From Paraburkholderia sp. CNPSo 3272 (GTDB taxonomy: Bacteria; Pseudomonadota; Gammaproteobacteria; Burkholderiales; Burkholderiaceae), in contig NZ_JAMBPQ010000051.1 of assembly GCF_024206495.1 (NCBI RefSeq), positions 1 through 44,989 on the forward strand: a stretch of DNA of 44,989 nucleotides, given 5' to 3'. A program made the position numbers and the translations under genes. The notes below the pieces were generated by a model, which was given only the letters and a program-made list of their open reading frames with translations, was not told the origin of the DNA and searched no databases. Below, in pieces: positions 42,317 through 44,989 of this stretch; the first letter of the stretch is position 1, and each line of letters starts with the position of its first letter.

Positions 42317-43360
42317 ATGAATCCCACTGAACGGAAAATCTACGTCTCCGACGTGACGCTGCGCGACGGCATGCACGCTGTGCGCCACCAGTATTCGCTC
42401 GAGCAAGCCGTCGCGATCGCGCGCGCGCTCGACGACGCGGGCGTTGACAGCATCGAAGTTGCGCACGGCGACGGGCTCGCCGGATCGAGCTTCAACTATG
42501 GGTTCGGCGCACACACGGACCTCGAATGGATCGCCGCCGTGGCAGCGACCGTCGAGCGCGCGAAAGTCGCGACGTTGCTGTTGCCCGGCATCGGCACCCT
42601 GCACGACCTGCGCGCGGCCTACGACGCCGGCGCCCGCATCGTCCGCGTTGCGACGCATTGCACTGAGGCTGACATCTCAAAGCAGCACATCGAGTACGCG
42701 CGCGAACTCGGCATGGATACGGTCGGCTTTCTGATGATGAGCCACATGACCACGCCCGGGGACCTCGCTCTTGAAGCGAAGAAAATGGAGAGCTATGGGG
42801 CGACCTGTATCTATGTCGTGGACTCGGGCGGCGCGCTCAACATGCGCGACGTGATCGAGCGCGTTCGCGCGCTGAAGGCCGTGCTGAAACCCGAAACGCA
42901 GACCGGTATCCACGCGCATCACAATCTGTCGCTCGGTGTCGCGAACTCGATCGTCGCACTGGAGGAAGGCTGTGACCGCGTTGACGCATCGCTGACCGGA
43001 ATGGGCGCTGGCGCGGGCAACGCCCCGCTCGAGGTCTTCATCGCGGCCGTGGACCGGATGAAGATGAACCACGGCTGCGACGTGAAAAAGCTGATCGACG
43101 CAGCCGAAGATATCGTGCGACCGCTGCAGGAGCGGCCCGTGCGTGTGGACCGCGAGACGCTCGCGCTCGGATACGCGGGTGTCTACTCGAGCTTTCTGCG
43201 CCACACAGAGGCGGCCGCCGCGAAGTACGGGCTCTCCGCCTTCGACATCATGGTCGAACTCGGAAGCCGCCGGATGGTCGGTGGCCAGGAGGACATGATC
43301 ATCGACGTAGCGCTCGATCTTCTGAAGCAGGGGCAACCAGCCACCGAGGAGGCCCGATGA
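42317..43360 (+). CDS. nbaI: 4-hydroxy-2-oxovalerate aldolase
   Basis: A 347-residue DmpG/BphI-type class II pyruvate aldolase (TIM barrel). The active-site arginine-aspartate pair is in DVTLRDGMHAVRHQY, the metal-binding histidines are in TGIHAHHNLSLG, and the C-terminal communication domain follows from about residue 285. It cleaves 4-hydroxy-2-oxovalerate to pyruvate and acetaldehyde, which is passed to the acylating dehydrogenase. The ATG at 42317 follows GCGAGG; the frame opens earlier inside the dehydrogenase gene without conserved sequence. Its stop overlaps the next start (ATGA). Confidence 0.95.
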   Translation: MNPTERKIYVSDVTLRDGMHAVRHQYSLEQAVAIARALDDAGVDSIEVAHGDGLAGSSFNYGFGAHTDLEWIAAVAATVERAKVATLLLPGIGTLHDLRAAYDAGARIVRVATHCTEADISKQHIEYARELGMDTVGFLMMSHMTTPGDLALEAKKMESYGATCIYVVDSGGALNMRDVIERVRALKAVLKPETQTGIHAHHNLSLGVANSIVALEEGCDRVDASLTGMGAGAGNAPLEVFIAAVDRMKMNHGCDVKKLIDAAEDIVRPLQERPVRVDRETLALGYAGVYSSFLRHTEAAAAKYGLSAFDIMVELGSRRMVGGQEDMIIDVALDLLKQGQPATEEAR

Positions 43361-44157
43361 ACATCGAACAGGCGGCACGACGCGTCGACGACGCGGCGCG
43401 TTATGCGAGCGCGATCGAACAGATGGGCACGAGCGAGGCATTCCAGGTTGAGGACGCCTACCGGATTCAGCGCGCTTCGATCGCTCTTCGCGAGGCGCGC
43501 GGTGAGCGGACGATCGGCATCAAGCTTGGCTTCACGAGCCGTGCGAAGATGATCCAGATGGGCGTCGACAGCCTGATCTGGGGCTGGCTGACCGATGCGA
43601 TGCTTGAAGAGGAGGGCGCGCCGGTCGACCTCGCGCGCTTCATTCATCCGCGCGTGGAACCCGAGGTGTGCTTCCTGACGAAGCGCGACATCGACCGCCC
43701 GCTGACGGCGCTCGAGGCCCTTGGCCATCTTGAGGCCGTTGCGCCTGCGATGGAGATTATCGATTCGCGCTACCAGGCATTCCGCTTCACGCTCGAAGAC
43801 GTAATCGCCGACAACTGCTCAAGCGCCGGGCTTGTGGTTGGTGCATGGTCGAACCGGTTCGATGTGCTGCGCAACGCGGGCGTGCTCATGCGCTTCGACG
43901 GCCGCGACGTGCAGGTCGGCTCGACCGCCGCAATTCTTGGAGATCCGCTGCGCTCGATTGTGCAGGCTTCTCGCGTCACGAGCGAAGCGGAAGTGGTGCT
44001 GCCGGCCGGCTCGCTGATCATGGCCGGTGCGGCGACCGCCGCGCAGGCCCTGAGACGCGGGTTGCACGTGCAGTGTGTGGTGAGCGGAATCGGACAAGCG
44101 GAATTCACGACGCAACACGAAGGCGGCCACGTGAACGAGACAACGCGGAACGACTAA
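43357..44157 (+). CDS. nbaG: 4-oxalocrotonate decarboxylase
   Basis: A 266-residue hydratase/decarboxylase-family protein. The signatures 'RTIGIKLGFTSRAKMIQMGVDSLIWGWL' and RVEPEVCFLTKRDI, with the acidic metal ligands, distinguish it as the DmpH/XylI-type decarboxylase; the paralogue at 40544 is the hydratase. It decarboxylates 4-oxalocrotonate to 2-oxopent-4-enoate, normally in complex with that hydratase. The start overlaps the aldolase stop by four bases, and it is followed after 17 bases by the ACMS decarboxylase gene. Confidence 0.9.
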   Translation: MNIEQAARRVDDAARYASAIEQMGTSEAFQVEDAYRIQRASIALREARGERTIGIKLGFTSRAKMIQMGVDSLIWGWLTDAMLEEEGAPVDLARFIHPRVEPEVCFLTKRDIDRPLTALEALGHLEAVAPAMEIIDSRYQAFRFTLEDVIADNCSSAGLVVGAWSNRFDVLRNAGVLMRFDGRDVQVGSTAAILGDPLRSIVQASRVTSEAEVVLPAGSLIMAGAATAAQALRRGLHVQCVVSGIGQAEFTTQHEGGHVNETTRND

Positions 44158-44174
44158 CGCAGGAGCCCAACACC

Positions 44175-44753
44175 ATGACATTGCGAATTGACATGCATGC
44201 GCACTTCTTTCCGAAGATTTCGCGGGAGGCGGCGGCACGCCTCGACGCGCAGCACGCGCCGTGGCTTGCGATCGATGCCGACGGGGAGAGCGGCATGATC
44301 ATGAGCGGTGACCAGCCGTTTCGGCCGGTCAACCGACCGTTGTGGGATACCGCAAGGCGCGTTGAGGAGATGGATGCGCTTGGCATCGACATGCAGCTGA
44401 TGTGCGCCACGCCTGTGCTGTTTGGCTACGGCTACCCCGCGACGGCGGCGCTGGAGTGGGCGCAGCGCTTGAACGACTATGCGCTCGAATTGTGCGCAAC
44501 CGCGCCGAACCGGCTGATGACGCTCGCGCAGGTGCCGCTGCAGGACATCGAGCTGGCCTGCGCGGAGGCGTCGAGGGCGTTTGCTGCCGGGCACCGCGGC
44601 GTTCAGATCGGCAATCACGTCGGGCCGAAGGACCTCGATGACGAGGGCCTCGTCCAGTTTCTCACGCACTGCGCGAACGAAGGCATTCCGGTGCTCGTGC
44701 ATCCGTGGGACATGATGACCGACGGCCGCATGAAGCGCTGGATGCTGATATGA
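44175..44753 (+). pseudogene. nbaD: ACMS decarboxylase, truncated at the C terminus
   Basis: The N-terminal 190 or so residues of 2-amino-3-carboxymuconate-6-semialdehyde decarboxylase (amidohydrolase fold). The metal ligands H8 and H10 (IDMHAHFFP) and H176 (VLVHPWDMM) are present, and AGGAG precedes the ATG. Similarity is excellent until RMKRWML, then ends abruptly at about 44748, and a TGA follows two codons later. Family members run to about 330 residues, so the active-site histidine near 228 and the metal ligand Asp near 294 are lost. Following DNA in all frames shows no continuation. The enzyme would be inactive; the likely cause is insertion of a mobile element. Confidence 0.88.
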
Positions 44754-44810
44754 CTCCGCGTGTCAATCGGGATCGTTTTTGCCTGTTTGAGTTGCACGCA
44801 ATCTGAATTT

Positions 44811-44827
44811 CCTGAGGGCGGCGTAGC
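44811..44827 (+). repeat. 17-bp inverted repeat, left arm
   Basis: CCTGAGGGCGGCGTAGC. The reverse complement of bases 44973-44989 is CCTGAAGGCGGCGTAGC, giving 16 of 17 identities. The arms are separated by about 145 bases, and the right arm touches the window edge. Confidence 0.6.
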
Positions 44828-44972
44828 AGTAAATCTCGACGGTGAATCACGCTGATATCCGCGGGTTGGGTACCGCATTACAGTGGTCCGTCCGATGAGC
44901 CTGCCGCTATCTACTGACGCAAGTCGGATGAGATCCGTTGCCTAGCATCTCCGCGGGTTACTCGTATGCCGG

Positions 44973-44989
44973 GCTACGCCGCCTTCAGG
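44973..44989 (-). repeat. 17-bp inverted repeat, right arm
   Basis: Counterpart of 44811-44827 with one mismatch. Because the window ends exactly here, the repeat may be longer than seen. Confidence 0.6.

Larger units (their letters stand above)
44749..44989. mobile_element. probable mobile-element end, family unassigned
   Basis: The sequence after the break in the ACMS decarboxylase gene contains no gene and differs in character: a T-run, short direct repeats (TCCGCGGGTT near 44858 and 44950) and a 17-bp inverted repeat (44811-44827 against 44973-44989, one mismatch). That is typical of the non-coding end of an insertion sequence. The element continues beyond the window, and I cannot name its family. 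Confidence 0.45.

Overview
The window looks like accessory DNA from a Burkholderiaceae genome (Paraburkholderia, Caballeronia or Burkholderia). The reasons are high GC, two classical Burkholderiales porins with a signal peptide followed by a QSSVT(L/M)YG start, a DUF4148-like exported protein, a DUF3303 protein and a LysR-rich catabolic layout. I saw no rRNA, tRNA or CRISPR array.

Region 1 (1-9.1 kb) is a scarred patchwork: the right end of an IS3-family element, an SRPBCC protein, a DUF3303 protein, a SET-domain protein, a broken short-chain dehydrogenase, a HAD phosphatase, a small DUF4148-like protein, a LuxR-type regulator, a doubly frameshifted IS110-family transposase and a decayed ISNCY-like transposase holding a perfect 15-bp inverted repeat. 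Region 2 (9.1-11.6 kb) pairs a VOC protein with a divergent WYL-type regulator across a clean dyad, followed by an AlkC-type DNA-alkylation repair protein.

Region 3 (12.0-20.7 kb) is an aromatic catabolic block. A leftward flavin monooxygenase gene (broken by one in-frame TAA) and a porin diverge from a LysR regulator. The LysR gene is followed by a PcpA/LinE-like hydroquinone ring-cleavage dioxygenase, an alpha/beta hydrolase, a maleylacetate reductase and a ThDP-dependent 2-oxoacid decarboxylase.

Region 4 (20.9-30.3 kb) is a second, unfamiliar catabolic cluster, read leftward. It holds an HD-fold protein with a PhnZ-like ligand set, two class II aldolase-fold proteins, an SDR, a second PDC-like decarboxylase, the stump of an acyl-CoA synthetase and a type II haloacid-dehalogenase-like protein. 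A divergent Crp/Fnr regulator follows, then a porin and an ACS-type MFS transporter. I cannot name its substrate. Region 5 (31.0-36.3 kb) holds two LysR regulators and two MFS transporters (YbfB/YjiJ type and DHA2 type).

Region 6 (36.5-44.75 kb) is a 3-hydroxyanthranilate meta-cleavage pathway equivalent to the nba genes of 2-nitrobenzoate degraders: 2-aminomuconate deaminase, 3-hydroxyanthranilate 3,4-dioxygenase, a LysR regulator, 2-aminomuconate-semialdehyde dehydrogenase, 2-oxopent-4-enoate hydratase, acylating acetaldehyde dehydrogenase, 4-hydroxy-2-oxovalerate aldolase, 4-oxalocrotonate decarboxylase and ACMS decarboxylase. Its two transcription units carry the same gap-free 70-bp promoter module. 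A related box lies between the upstream LysR and DHA2 transporter genes. The last gene, ACMS decarboxylase, is cut off after about 190 codons by foreign-looking DNA at the window edge, so the pathway appears broken at its second step unless another copy exists.
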